A DNA stretch of 64,000 nt from G020354085 sp964629975 (GCA_964629975.1 CAZVUN010000001.1:16387-80386); one strand, 5' to 3'; positions 22,953-31,526 are shown, numbered from the stretch's first letter. The notes: generated by a model from the sequence alone, not told the origin. A program made the numbers and translations.

Positions 22953-24386
22953 ATGGAACCGCAGAAGTCGCAGGAGATACTCGAGCGCAACCTGGAGCAC
23001 ATTCGCACGCTGCTCGAGCGGCATCGCATGGTCGAGCACCTCGTGCGCACCCAGGAAACGCCGAAGCACGATCTGGTCGAGTCGCTGGTGCACCGCCAGC
23101 ACCTGGCCGAGCTGCGCAACCGGCTGGCGCGCCTGCACGCCGCCGACGTGGCGTACGTGCTCGAGAACCTGCCGCCGGAGGAGCGCCGGATCGTGTGGCA
23201 GGAGGTGCGCGAACGGCGCGGTGGCGATGTGCTGGTCGAGCTCGGCGACTCGGTACGGCGGCAGATGATCGAGAGCCTGCCGCGCGAGGAACTGGTCACG
23301 GCACTCAAGCAGCTCGACGCCGATGACCTCACCTACCTCGCCGAGGAGCTGCCGCCCGAGGTGTTGAACGAGTGCCTGCAATCGCTGTCGGCCGAGGAGC
23401 GCAGCTGGCTCCAGTCGTCGATGGCCTGGCGCGACGACAGTGTCGGCGCGCTCATGAGCAACGTGATGGTGACGGTGCGCGAGCACGACACGCTCGAGGA
23501 GGTGTTGCGCCAGCTGCGCGTGCTGGAGGAACTGCCGATCCACACCGACAAGCTGTTCGTGCTCGACCGGCGCGGCCTGTTCCGCGGCGTGCTGCCGCTC
23601 ACCACGATCCTGCGCCATCCGCCGCAGACACTGGTCGCCGACGTCATGGCGACCGACGTGGTGCGCTTCGGGCCGGACGACAGCGCGCGCGACGCGGCGC
23701 AGGCATTCGAACGCTACGACCTGGTGTCGGCCCCGGTGCTGAACGAACGCGGCAAGCTCGCCGGGCGGCTCACGGTCGACGTGATGATGGACTACGTGCG
23801 CGAGAAGACGAGCGACGAGCTGCTCAAGCTCGCGGGCCTCAGTCGCGAGGAGGACCTGTTCGCCTCGATCTGGGGCGGGGCGCGCAACCGCTGGCTGTGG
23901 CTTGGTCTCAATCTGGTCACGGCGTTCGTCGCCTCGCGCATCATCGGCGCGTTCGAGGCGAGCATCGTCCAGCTGGTGGCGCTCGCGGCGCTCATGCCGA
24001 TCGTGGCGAGCGTCGGCGGCAACACCGGCAACCAGACCACGGCGCTGGTGATCCGCGCCATTGCCATGGGCCAGGACACCGCGCCGAACATCCTGCGGCT
24101 GGTGCGCAGGGAACTCGGCATCAGCCTGGTCAACGGCGTGCTGCTCGGCATCGTGGTGGCGCTGTTCGCCGTGGTCTTCTATCACAACGGCGCGCTCGGG
24201 GCGGTGATCGCCGCGGCCATGCTGCTCAATCTGCTGCTGGCGGCGAGCGTCGGCCTGGCGGTGCCGATCACCCTGCACCGCCTCGGGCGCGATCCGGCGC
24301 TCGGCTCGAGCGTGCTGCTCACCGCCGCCACCGACAGCATGGGGTTCCTGATCTTCCTGGGCCTGGCCACCCTGGTGCTGCTGTAG
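22953..24386 (+). CDS. mgtE: Magnesium channel/transporter MgtE
   Basis: A 477-residue MgtE. The N-terminal superhelical MgtE_N domain spans about 30-130 (LARLHAADVAYVLENLPPEERR), two CBS domains about 135-255 (AWRDDSVGALMSNVMVTV, VMATDVVRFGPDDSARDAAQ), and five membrane helices the remainder, with the pore segment PIVASVGGNTGNQTTALVIRA. The cytosolic domains close the channel at high magnesium. The ATG at 22953 was chosen over a GTG at 22923 because it has GAGGACA upstream. A weak hairpin follows the stop. Confidence 0.94.
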   Translation: MEPQKSQEILERNLEHIRTLLERHRMVEHLVRTQETPKHDLVESLVHRQHLAELRNRLARLHAADVAYVLENLPPEERRIVWQEVRERRGGDVLVELGDSVRRQMIESLPREELVTALKQLDADDLTYLAEELPPEVLNECLQSLSAEERSWLQSSMAWRDDSVGALMSNVMVTVREHDTLEEVLRQLRVLEELPIHTDKLFVLDRRGLFRGVLPLTTILRHPPQTLVADVMATDVVRFGPDDSARDAAQAFERYDLVSAPVLNERGKLAGRLTVDVMMDYVREKTSDELLKLAGLSREEDLFASIWGGARNRWLWLGLNLVTAFVASRIIGAFEASIVQLVALAALMPIVASVGGNTGNQTTALVIRAIAMGQDTAPNILRLVRRELGISLVNGVLLGIVVALFAVVFYHNGALGAVIAAAMLLNLLLAASVGLAVPITLHRLGRDPALGSSVLLTAATDSMGFLIFLGLATLVLL

Positions 24387-24512
24387 CCCACCCGGCGGGT
24401 GCGGGGACCGTTTTTCGCGCAATTCCGCTGGTTTCAGCGCCCTCCGGCCGACCGGCCGTCGGGCCGCCCCTGCCTTATGGTCGGGACGACGCACCGACAG
24501 TGTTGCATTTCT

Positions 24513-24530
24513 GTGTCGGGTTTCCGACAC
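24513..24530. promoter_or_regulatory. GTGTCGG/CCGACAC dyad before the small membrane protein
   Basis: GTGTCGG and CCGACAC are perfect 7-bp arms around GTTT. A related half-site CCGACA lies about 15 bp upstream at 24495-24500. The spacing suggests an operator for a dimeric regulator, though an RNA hairpin is equally possible. It sits 37 bp before the next start codon. Confidence 0.4.
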
Positions 24531-24566
24531 TGAAAATATGCTCACATCGTCCAAGGAGGGCGCATC

Positions 24567-24776
24567 ATGAGTATCGAGCTGGTGGCTTACGTGTTGTTGG
24601 GTTGGCTGGCCATGGGTGTCGTCACCGCCCTGTTGCTTGGCCGTGTCATGCGTGAAACCGCCGAACTTCCCGTTGCCGCGACGGCCGGCGGCCGGCCGCT
24701 CGTGGCCAAGGCGCGCCGAGCGGTCCGCAAGCCCTCTGCCCGCGCCGGACATCGCGCGACACACCGCGCCGCCTGA
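24567..24776 (+). CDS. Small single-pass membrane protein
   Basis: A 69-residue protein with one N-terminal transmembrane helix (VAYVLLGWLAMGVVTALLLG) and a basic C-terminal half rich in arginine and alanine (KARRAVRKPSARAGHRATH). The ribosome site AAGGAGGG is strong and well spaced, which supports a real gene. I do not recognise the family. It has its own upstream region with a dyad and ends before a strong terminator, so it appears to be a single-gene unit. Confidence 0.7.
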   Translation: MSIELVAYVLLGWLAMGVVTALLLGRVMRETAELPVAATAGGRPLVAKARRAVRKPSARAGHRATHRAA

Positions 24777-24837
24777 TCCCGCCCGACGCCGACCGAACTG
24801 GCTTCGGTCGATCGCGGGTTCGAGAATTGATTCAAAC

Positions 24838-24873
24838 CGCGCCCGTGGCGCACGCCACGGGCGCGTCTGTTTT
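24838..24873 (+). terminator. Strong intrinsic terminator after the small membrane protein
   Basis: A perfect 12-bp GC-rich stem (24838-24849 with 24854-24865) closes a GCAC loop and is followed by TCTGTTTT. It ends transcription from the small membrane protein gene. Confidence 0.85.
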
Positions 24874-24995
24874 GGCGAGGCCCGTGCGCCGCGCGGCTGC
24901 CCCCTCCGCCGCGAGGTTAAGGTTCGCCAGCAAGCGGGCACGAACGCGAAGCGGCCGGCGGTTCGGCCACGTACGCACCATTACGCTGACGCCAC

Positions 24996-26459
24996 TCAGT
25001 AACGCACGCGCACGCGGTAACGCAATGTCTCGCGACCCTCGGCCGGGACGGTGATACGCCACTCGGCGCTGCCGGCCGCCACCCGGGTGTGGCGGTGCGT
25101 CTCCTCCAGCATCCTCCAGTCGCCCGGTACCGGTTCGCGCACCGTGACCGTGACCGGCTCCTCCTTGGCATTCTTGAGCGTGAGCTCGTAGGCGCTGTCG
25201 AACGCGTACGCGTACTTGTCCTGCTGCTCCTTCGGCAGGCGCTTGAAGTCGGTCTGGCGCTTGTCGGCGGTGACATCGAACGCATCGCCGAGCTTGAGCC
25301 GCACCCGCTCGTTCCTGGGCGTGTGGTCGATGCGGTCTTCGCCGACGAACTGCGCGCGCCCCTCGCCGTCGCGCTTGTAGACGCGCACCACGCCTTTGGG
25401 CAGCGGCAGACCGAGTCTGGCCGACTCGCGGTTCTCGAACTCGACGAACACCCCGACCTTCATCCTCTTGCCGATTTCGCCATGGCTGGCGCGGTAGTAA
25501 TAGTCGGCGCCCACCAGCAGGAATTCCTTGGTCAGCGGCACGCCGCTCGCATTAAGCAGCGCGACCTGCTTGGTCTGGTTGTCGGCGATCGTGGTCGGGC
25601 GCGGGAGTGTGTACAGGTGGTACTCGAACAGCGCTTCCTGCGTCATGGCCGGCCGCGCCTCCTCGGCCACGGCACGCCTGGCCGGCGCCATCGCCGCCAC
25701 GCGCAGCTCGTCGCGCACGCGGTGCACGTCGCCTGCCACCAGTTGCAGCAGCGCGTTCGGGTAGCGGGTGCCGCTCTGGTTGGTGAGCGTCACCCAGCCG
25801 TTGAGATCGAGATGCGTGTCGCGCGCATTGAGCTCGGCGACGTAGTCGGCCTTCCACGCCAGCCCGCCGGTGAGGTAACTGAGCTCTGTGGTCTGGCTGG
25901 TCGGGCCGTGGTTGTCGAGTTGCGTCACCAGCGTCGGGCGATCGCGCAGGTTGTCCGGCACCGCGTCGAACACCAGCCGCCCGGGCACCCCGGTCTCGAT
26001 GCGATCGCCGATGCGCAGCACCACGCCGTGGTTGGCCGCCAGCACCTCGGCCTGCTCCACCGTCTCGGCGCCGGTGGTGAGATGGGTCTTGACCACGCGC
26101 ACGCGCCGGCCGACATATTTTTCGAGCAGCTTGGCCGGGCTCAGCAGATCGAAATCGAAATTCTGCTCGAGCACGCGCAACGCGCCCGGGTGCGAGACGC
26201 TGCGCAGCTGCGCGGTCTCGGGGCGCATGCGCGCGCTCACTTCGCGCAGTGCCAGGCGATTGCCGCCGGCGACGAGCGTGACCTTGCGTACGTCCTTCAC
26301 CAGCGCCAGGTCCTCGTTGTAGATGGTCACGGCGACCGCGGTCTGCTCGCTCAGTCCGCTGCGCCGTTCCGCGTCCTGGCTGAAGCCCGGGGTCACGGCG
26401 CCGAGCGCCAGTGCCGTCGCACCCGCGAGCGCGATCGGCTGCGTGCGTCTTGCCTGCAT
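24996..26459 (-). CDS. DUF4139 exported protein
   Basis: A 487-residue protein with a signal peptide (residues 1-28, ending GFSQ) and a DUF4139 domain. Landmarks are AVTIYNEDLALVKDVRKVTL at the start, ELSYLTGGLAWKADYVAEL in the middle and the closing beta-rich region with EETHRHTRVAAGSAEWRI. Members have no established function; they resemble eukaryotic mucoidy-inhibitor-type proteins in outline. The distinct N-terminal extension AQDAERRSGLSE is low-complexity. It is alone on its strand, about 130 bp downstream of the GcvR-like gene. Confidence 0.87.
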   Translation of the reverse strand: MQARRTQPIALAGATALALGAVTPGFSQDAERRSGLSEQTAVAVTIYNEDLALVKDVRKVTLVAGGNRLALREVSARMRPETAQLRSVSHPGALRVLEQNFDFDLLSPAKLLEKYVGRRVRVVKTHLTTGAETVEQAEVLAANHGVVLRIGDRIETGVPGRLVFDAVPDNLRDRPTLVTQLDNHGPTSQTTELSYLTGGLAWKADYVAELNARDTHLDLNGWVTLTNQSGTRYPNALLQLVAGDVHRVRDELRVAAMAPARRAVAEEARPAMTQEALFEYHLYTLPRPTTIADNQTKQVALLNASGVPLTKEFLLVGADYYYRASHGEIGKRMKVGVFVEFENRESARLGLPLPKGVVRVYKRDGEGRAQFVGEDRIDHTPRNERVRLKLGDAFDVTADKRQTDFKRLPKEQQDKYAYAFDSAYELTLKNAKEEPVTVTVREPVPGDWRMLEETHRHTRVAAGSAEWRITVPAEGRETLRYRVRVRY

Positions 26460-26592
26460 GGGAAGCTCTCCTTCGGTTCGGGTTGGCGGGCGACCGGAGA
26501 ACGCCGGCGGCGCGTGGCCGCGGCGCGGGTCGCCCGGTTGTGCTGTTAACGCACGGGCGCGCGCGGCGGGTTAGGCGCGCCGCGGCGATGCG

Positions 26593-27123
26593 CTACTGGC
26601 GCGAGGGTTCGAGCGTCGCGTCGAGGTTGCGGTCGTCGCAGAAGTCGAGGAAATCGGCGCGCAGCCGGCCGATTTGCAGCTCGGCCGGCACGCTGATGGT
26701 CATGTTGAGGGAAAACATCGGCGTGCCGGTATGGGCCGCGGAGTAGGTCCAGCTGCTCATGTCCTCGATGTTGATGGCGCGCGCCGAGAAGAACTCGGCG
26801 ATGTCGCGCACGATGCCGGGATGGTCCATGGCGACCACATCCACCACGTACGGCACGGTGCTCGGCTTTACCGCGCGCGGCTCGGTGTGCTTGGCATGGA
26901 TGACGAGATCGAGCTTCTTGGCGATGCCCGGAACCATGGCCTCGAGCTTGGCGACCGCGCTCCAGCTGCCGGACAGCAGCATGATGACCGCGAATTCTCC
27001 GCCCAGCACCGACATGCGCGAGTCCTCGATGTTGCAGGCGGCCTCGAGGATCGCCTTGGACAGGTCGTTGACGATACCGGGGCGATCCTTGCCAATCGCC
27101 GACAGAACGAGATACTTTTTCAT
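26593..27123 (-). CDS. GcvR-like double-ACT regulatory protein
   Basis: A 176-residue protein made of two ACT domains, each opening with a G-x-DRPGIV or MDHPGIV loop (LSAIGKDRPGIVNDLSK at 7-23; VVAMDHPGIVRDIAE at 96-110). This is the architecture of GcvR, which restrains GcvA at the glycine-cleavage operon, although no gcvA or gcvTHP is seen. ACT pairs of this type also occur as uncharacterised amino-acid sensors. The ATG at 27123 begins MKKYLVLSAIG. It is divergent from the EamA gene over a 356-bp spacer. Confidence 0.87.
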   Translation of the reverse strand: MKKYLVLSAIGKDRPGIVNDLSKAILEAACNIEDSRMSVLGGEFAVIMLLSGSWSAVAKLEAMVPGIAKKLDLVIHAKHTEPRAVKPSTVPYVVDVVAMDHPGIVRDIAEFFSARAINIEDMSSWTYSAAHTGTPMFSLNMTISVPAELQIGRLRADFLDFCDDRNLDATLEPSRQ

Positions 27124-27479
27124 GCGCTCGAGTTCCTGCGAAGGATCGCGATGGTAGTGGAGATTGCCGCGCGACGCAAAAGCGCGCAGGTGCGGCCCGC
27201 GCGCGGCGCGGGCCCCGGTCGGCACAGCCCGATTGCGCCCATCCCCACGCGCCTTGACGGCGCCGCACCCGGTTGCAAGACTGTCGGCATGGCTGCATCT
27301 GCGCCTATCCGGTCCTGCCGAGATGCGCGCATGCGCGCCGTAGCGCGCGCGCTGCGTGCTGCGGCGAAGAAGAGCGGGCCGGACAGAGACTGAACGACGG
27401 ATACGGCGAGACCTTTTCTTTTGGAAGGCCACAGGGCGCAGGTTCTGTGGCCTTCGTGTTTTTGCACGAGGAGCCAGCG
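27124..27479. other. 356-bp divergent spacer gcvR-like/EamA with a leader hairpin
   Basis: No credible coding sequence was seen. The right part contains a terminator-like hairpin at 27424-27463 only 17 bp before the EamA start. A segment at 27377-27386 (GGCCGGACAG) could pair with the terminator's 3' arm. No known riboswitch consensus was recognised. Confidence 0.5.
27424..27463 (+). terminator. Terminator hairpin in the EamA leader, possible attenuator
   Basis: GAAGGCCACAG (27424-27434) and CTGTGGCCTTC (27445-27455) are perfect 11-bp arms around a 10-nt loop, followed by GTG and five T. No plus-strand gene lies upstream for over 2.3 kb, so it most likely conditions read-through into the EamA gene. 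Confidence 0.72.
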
Positions 27480-28376
27480 ATGTCGGTGCCGGGGGCGTAT
27501 CTGAGCGTGGTGCTGATCTGGTCGACCACACCGCTCGCCATCAAGTGGAGCGGCGAGGGGCCGGGCTTCCTGTTCGGCGCGCTCGGGCGCATGAGCCTGG
27601 CGGCGCTGCTGTGCCTGGCGCTCGTGGCGGTGCTGCGCCTCGGGCTGCCGTGGCACCGGCAGGCGCGCCGTGCCTACCTGAGCGGCGCGGTCGGCGCCTA
27701 CGGTTCGATGCTGTGCGTGTACTGGGCGGCGCAGCAGCTGCCGTCCGGCGTCATCAACGTGCTGTTCGGACTGACGCCGCTGCTGACCGCGCTCATCGCG
27801 CAGCCACTGCTCGGTGAGCGCGCGCTCAGCCCGGCCAGGCTCGCCGGCATGACGCTCGGACTGGCGGGACTGCTCATCATCTTCGGTGGCGGGCTGACGC
27901 TCGGGGCCAATGCGACCGCCGGGCTCATGGTGCTGAGCCTCGCCGTGCTGCTGCACGCGCTCAGCCTGGTGCTGGTCAAACGCCACGGTGGGGACTTGCC
28001 GAGCCTCACGGTCACAACCGGCGCGCTCGTGATCGTGACGCCGCTGTTCCTCGCCACCTGGTGGCTGTTCGACGGTGCCGTGCCGGCTGAGCTTCCAGCA
28101 CGCGTGACAGCGAGCATCGTGTACCTGGGCGTGGTCGGCTCGTTGGTGGGCTTCACGCTCTACTTCTATCTGATCAAGCGGGTGACCGCGAACACCGTGG
28201 CGCTCATTTCGCTGCTCACGCCGGTGTCGGCGCTGCTGGTCGGCCAGGCCTTGAACGGCGAGCAGATCACCGCGCCGGTGTGGGCAGGCACGGCGTTCGT
28301 GCTCGCCGGGCTCGCGCTGCACCAGTGGGGCGGGCTGCTCGCGCGCCGCGTGGCGGCACGCGCGACCGGGCGCTGA
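27480..28376 (+). CDS. EamA-family (DMT) membrane transporter
   Basis: A 298-residue drug/metabolite transporter with ten predicted membrane helices in two EamA repeats (MSVPGAYLSVVLIWSTTPLAI at the start; SLVGFTLYFYLIKRVTANTVA near residue 220). Members export amino acids, metabolites or drugs; no specificity can be read here. The ATG at 27480 follows GAGGAGC. An attenuator-like hairpin lies just upstream, implying control at the RNA level, perhaps by an exported metabolite. The gene converges on the DsrC-like gene. Confidence 0.9.
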   Translation: MSVPGAYLSVVLIWSTTPLAIKWSGEGPGFLFGALGRMSLAALLCLALVAVLRLGLPWHRQARRAYLSGAVGAYGSMLCVYWAAQQLPSGVINVLFGLTPLLTALIAQPLLGERALSPARLAGMTLGLAGLLIIFGGGLTLGANATAGLMVLSLAVLLHALSLVLVKRHGGDLPSLTVTTGALVIVTPLFLATWWLFDGAVPAELPARVTASIVYLGVVGSLVGFTLYFYLIKRVTANTVALISLLTPVSALLVGQALNGEQITAPVWAGTAFVLAGLALHQWGGLLARRVAARATGR

Positions 28377-28427
28377 CGCCGCCCGCGACAGCGCGCTGCC
28401 GCTCGCAGCCGCAACGCTGCGGACCCG

Positions 28428-28760
28428 TCAGGTGCCGCTCAGGTAGCTCTTCGCTTCCTCGCCGGGATTGGGCAGACCCGCCACGCGCCAGGCGTTGAGG
28501 CAGGTCTGGAACAGATCGTGCACCCAGTGCCGGTCATGGTGATGGCGGCGGCACACCTGACTCATCGCCGGCGCGACACCGGAGCGCGCGTAGTGCTCGC
28601 GCAGCGCGTGGATCACTTCCCAATGCTCGGGGCCGAGCTCGCCCACGCCTTCCCGGCGCGCGATCTCGCGCGCGAGTTCTTCGCTCCAGGCGTTGGGATC
28701 CATGAGCAGACCATCATCATCGAACCGGGGTGCGACTCGAACCGCCGTGCTGGCAGGCAC
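28428..28760 (-). CDS. DsrC/TusE-family protein lacking the C-terminal cysteines
   Basis: A 110-residue member of the DsrC/TusE family. It retains the fold marks DPNAWSEELAREIARREGV and HWEVIHALREHYARSGVAPAMSQVC and a closing WRVAGLPNPG. It lacks both functional cysteines: the tail ends EEAKSYLSGT instead of the penultimate Cys, and Trp replaces the upstream Cys. Sulfur carriage by the canonical mechanism is therefore unlikely; a regulatory role, as proposed for RspA-type DsrC-like proteins, is possible. The GTG start at 28760 follows AAGGAGGTGA. A canonical dsrC is at 14.0 kb. Confidence 0.82.
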   Translation of the reverse strand: MPASTAVRVAPRFDDDGLLMDPNAWSEELAREIARREGVGELGPEHWEVIHALREHYARSGVAPAMSQVCRRHHHDRHWVHDLFQTCLNAWRVAGLPNPGEEAKSYLSGT

Positions 28761-28929
28761 AGGTCACCTCCTTGGCTCGCGGTCGGGGCGTCGCCGCCCA
28801 AGGCGGGCGATCGGCCCGGCCGCACGTTGGGGAACAGCAACGCGATCAGTCTTCACACGTTAGGCGCCGTACGTAGCCGCGCGCCGCGTGCGGGATTGCG
28901 CGCGCCAGCCACGCGCGGCACGGCGGCGC

Positions 28930-29997
28930 TCACCCCGGCCGGGCGCGCAGATACGGATTCGGCCACGCGACCTCGGCGCCGAGGGCGTGCGCGGCGTGCA
29001 GCGGCCAGTACGGATCGCGCAGCAGCGCGCGTGCGAGCAGCACCGCATCGGCCAGCTCGGTGGCGACGATCTGCTCGGCCTGCGCGGGATCGGTGATGAG
29101 CCCGACGGCGCCGGTGGCGATCGAGGCCTCACGCCGGATGGCGGTGGCAAACGGCACCTGGAAGCCCGGCGCGGCCGGCATCTGCGCGTGCGGCACCAGC
29201 CCACCGCTCGAGCAGTCGATCAGGTCGATGCCGATGTCTTTCAGGCGACGCGCAAGCTCGATCGACTGCGCGAGGTCCCAACCGTCCGGCATCCAGTCGG
29301 TTGCCGAGATGCGCACGAACACCGGGCGCTCGGCCGGCCACAGCTCGCGCACCGCGCGTGCCACGCGCAACGGCAGGCGCAGGCGATTGTCGAGTGTACC
29401 GCCGTAGTCGTCGCTGCGCTGGTTGGACAACGGCGAGAGGAACTCGTGCAGCAGATAGCCGTGCGCCATGTGCAGCTCCACCACCTCGAAACCGGCGGCG
29501 AGCGCGCGGCGCGCGGCAGCGGTGAACTGGGTGACGAGCGTGTCGATCTCGACGATCGTCAACGCACGCGGCACCGGGTAGCCGGGACCGAAGGCAAGCG
29601 CGCTCGGCGCCACGGTTTGCCAGCCACCCTGCCCGTGCGCGAGCGGCTTGCCGCCCTTCCACGGCAGGTCGGTCGATGCCTTGCGCCCGGCATGCGCGAG
29701 CTGGATCGCCGGCACCGCCCCGTGCGCCTTGAGGAAACTCGCGATCGGTTGGAGCGCGCGCGCCTGCACGTCCGACCAGATGCCGAGACAACCGGGCGTG
29801 ATGCGGCCCTCGCCGCACACGCCGGTCGCCTCCACCATGACGAGCCCGGCGCCGCCGACGGCCCGGCTGCCGAGGTGCACGAGATGCCAGTCGTTGGCGA
29901 GGCCATCGACCGCCGAGTACTGGCACATGGGCGAGACGAAGATGCGGTTGCGGATGTCGAGCCCGCGCAGCCGCAGCGGCGTGAAGAGTTGGACCAT
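28930..29997 (-). CDS. Old yellow enzyme-family NADPH dehydrogenase (YqjM-like)
   Basis: A 355-residue FMN TIM-barrel oxidoreductase of the YqjM/OYE type that reduces activated alkenes. Marks are LRGLDIRNRIFVSPMCQYSA with the Cys that tunes FMN in YqjM, QLAHAGRKAST, the catalytic-loop ELHMAHGYLLHEFLSPLSN, and the FMN-phosphate site ALLRDPYWPLHAA. The ATG at 29997 lies after AAGGAAGGTGCC. A perfect FNR box is 85 bp upstream, so anaerobic expression is plausible. The physiological substrate is unknown; quinones or nitro compounds are typical in vitro. Confidence 0.92.
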   Translation of the reverse strand: MVQLFTPLRLRGLDIRNRIFVSPMCQYSAVDGLANDWHLVHLGSRAVGGAGLVMVEATGVCGEGRITPGCLGIWSDVQARALQPIASFLKAHGAVPAIQLAHAGRKASTDLPWKGGKPLAHGQGGWQTVAPSALAFGPGYPVPRALTIVEIDTLVTQFTAAARRALAAGFEVVELHMAHGYLLHEFLSPLSNQRSDDYGGTLDNRLRLPLRVARAVRELWPAERPVFVRISATDWMPDGWDLAQSIELARRLKDIGIDLIDCSSGGLVPHAQMPAAPGFQVPFATAIRREASIATGAVGLITDPAQAEQIVATELADAVLLARALLRDPYWPLHAAHALGAEVAWPNPYLRARPG

Positions 29998-30081
29998 AGG
30001 CACCTTCCTTTTCCGGCGGCGGGCACGCGCCCGCGCGTGCCTGCGAGCGGCGCACTGTGACAGACGCGCGCCACCGACTCG

Positions 30082-30095
30082 TTGATCTTCATCAA
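30082..30095. promoter_or_regulatory. Perfect FNR box between old yellow enzyme and DUF2845
   Basis: TTGATCTTCATCAA is an exact FNR consensus site in the divergent spacer. At class II spacing the minus strand shows only CACAGT (3/6) as -10 and the plus strand nothing better, so which gene is controlled is uncertain. Repression of one side is also possible. Confidence 0.7.
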
Positions 30096-30160
30096 GCGCG
30101 CGATTGTGGGGCCCAACCTGCGATGCGAGAATGGCCCGACAGCCCTTGGCGATCCGCGCA

Positions 30161-30748
30161 ATGCCCCGCTTCCTCCGCTCGATCCTGCCGTACGCCGCCG
30201 GCGTGTGGCTGCTCACCGCCGCCCCCGGGGCGCAGGCGTTCTACTGCGGCGAGCAGCTCATCGAGATCGGCGCGCCGGAGGAGGCGGTGCTGCGCAAATG
30301 CGGCGCGCCCGATCACAGCGAGGCGTGGGAGGAGGAGTGGCTGCAGAAGGCCGGCGACGCCTTCGAACGCAGCGTCAGCGTGCCGTTTGCCGAGTGGATC
30401 TACGACAGCGGTGCCAACCGCCTGCTGCGCGTGCTGCTGTTTCGCGACGGCGTGCTCACGCACATCGAGTCGCGCACCTACGCACCGGGCAGTGGCGCGG
30501 AGTGCAGCGCGCGCATCATCGAGGTCGGCGAGACCAAGTACGAGGTGCTGCGCAAGTGCGGGCAGCCGACGGCGCGCAAGCAGGTGACCGAGAAGCACCT
30601 GGACCCGCTCGATCCGGTCAACCGGCGGCGTTATCCGGTCACCACCGAGCGCTGGACCTACCGCAGCCAGGGCGAGGCGCTGCCGCGCGTGATCGTGTTC
30701 CGCAACCGGCGCGTGATCGAGGTCGAGGTCGGCGCCACCAGCCCCTGA
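30161..30748 (+). CDS. Exported DUF2845 protein
   Basis: A protein of about 195 residues with a signal peptide (MPRFLRSILPYAAGVWLLTAAPGAQA) and two copies of a short DUF2845-like repeat. The repeat units are FYCGEQLIEIGAPEEAVLRKCGAP near the start and IIEVGETKYEVLRKCGQPTARKQ near residue 120. Each unit pairs a GxxxxxVLRKCG motif, giving two matched cysteines. DUF2845 has no assigned function. An upstream ATG at 30131 is an alternative start. It is divergent from the old yellow enzyme and converges on the SDR gene. Confidence 0.82.
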   Translation: MPRFLRSILPYAAGVWLLTAAPGAQAFYCGEQLIEIGAPEEAVLRKCGAPDHSEAWEEEWLQKAGDAFERSVSVPFAEWIYDSGANRLLRVLLFRDGVLTHIESRTYAPGSGAECSARIIEVGETKYEVLRKCGQPTARKQVTEKHLDPLDPVNRRRYPVTTERWTYRSQGEALPRVIVFRNRRVIEVEVGATSP

Positions 30749-30764
30749 CGCGACGCCCGGGCGA

Positions 30765-31520
30765 TCAGACGTAGATCATCTTGCGCGTCATGCCGCCATC
30801 GAGCGTGAAATTGGCGCCGGTCACGAAGCCGGCGTCTTGCGACAGCAGATAGGCGACGCACGCCGCCACGTCTTCCGGCCGGCCCACGCGCCCCACCGGA
30901 TGCTGCGCGTGATCGGCCGCCGACAGCGCGGCCGGTTGCGCGAGGCGCCGCTTCTTCCACGCCGACACGTCGATCCAGCCGGGGCTCACGCAGTTGACGC
31001 GCACCTCCGGCCCCAGGCTCACGGCGAGCGCGTGGGTGAGTGCCACGAGACCGCCCTTCGAGGCGGAATAGGCCTCGGTGTTGGCCTCGGACATGAGCGC
31101 CCGCGTCGAGGCGATGTTGACGATGGCACCGCGCGTGGCGCGCAGGTGCGGCGCCGCGTGCTTGGCGCACAGCATCGCGCCGGTGAGATTGACGCCGAGC
31201 ACGCGGTTCCAGTCGGCAAGGGCGAGCTCGGCGAGCGGCACGTTGTGGCCGATGCCGGCGTCGTTGACGAGCCCGTCCAGCCGGCCGAACTCCGCGAGCG
31301 CGCGGCCGATCGCGGCGTGCACCTGGAACTCGTCGGCGACGTTGGTGCGCTGAAAGCGCACCGCGCCGAGCGCGGCGTACTCGGCCTCGGTCTCGCGCCC
31401 GGCCTCATCGTCGATCTCCGCAATCACCACCGCCCAGCCATCGCGCAGCAGGCGCTGGGCGATGGCCTTGCCGATGCCCTGCCCGCCCCCGGTGATGAGC
31501 GCGACCCGGCGCGTATCCAT
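30765..31520 (-). CDS. Short-chain dehydrogenase/reductase
   Basis: A 251-residue classical SDR. The cofactor motif GGGQGIGK is at residues 11-18, followed by NDAGIG, the catalytic Ser in NIASTRAL and YSASK as the active-site Tyr-Lys pair. The C-terminus keeps the usual PGWIDV and VTGANFTLDGGM. Substrate cannot be read from sequence. It starts 6 bp downstream of trpB2 on the same strand, suggesting one transcript, although no metabolic link between the two is obvious. Confidence 0.9.
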   Translation of the reverse strand: MDTRRVALITGGGQGIGKAIAQRLLRDGWAVVIAEIDDEAGRETEAEYAALGAVRFQRTNVADEFQVHAAIGRALAEFGRLDGLVNDAGIGHNVPLAELALADWNRVLGVNLTGAMLCAKHAAPHLRATRGAIVNIASTRALMSEANTEAYSASKGGLVALTHALAVSLGPEVRVNCVSPGWIDVSAWKKRRLAQPAALSAADHAQHPVGRVGRPEDVAACVAYLLSQDAGFVTGANFTLDGGMTRKMIYV

Positions 31521-31526
31521 CGACGG

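Noticed and set aside
22767..24941. Minus-strand open frame of 724 codons opposite mgtE
   Set aside because: mgtE is certain on the other strand; the antisense frame is Arg/His/Gln-rich shadow.
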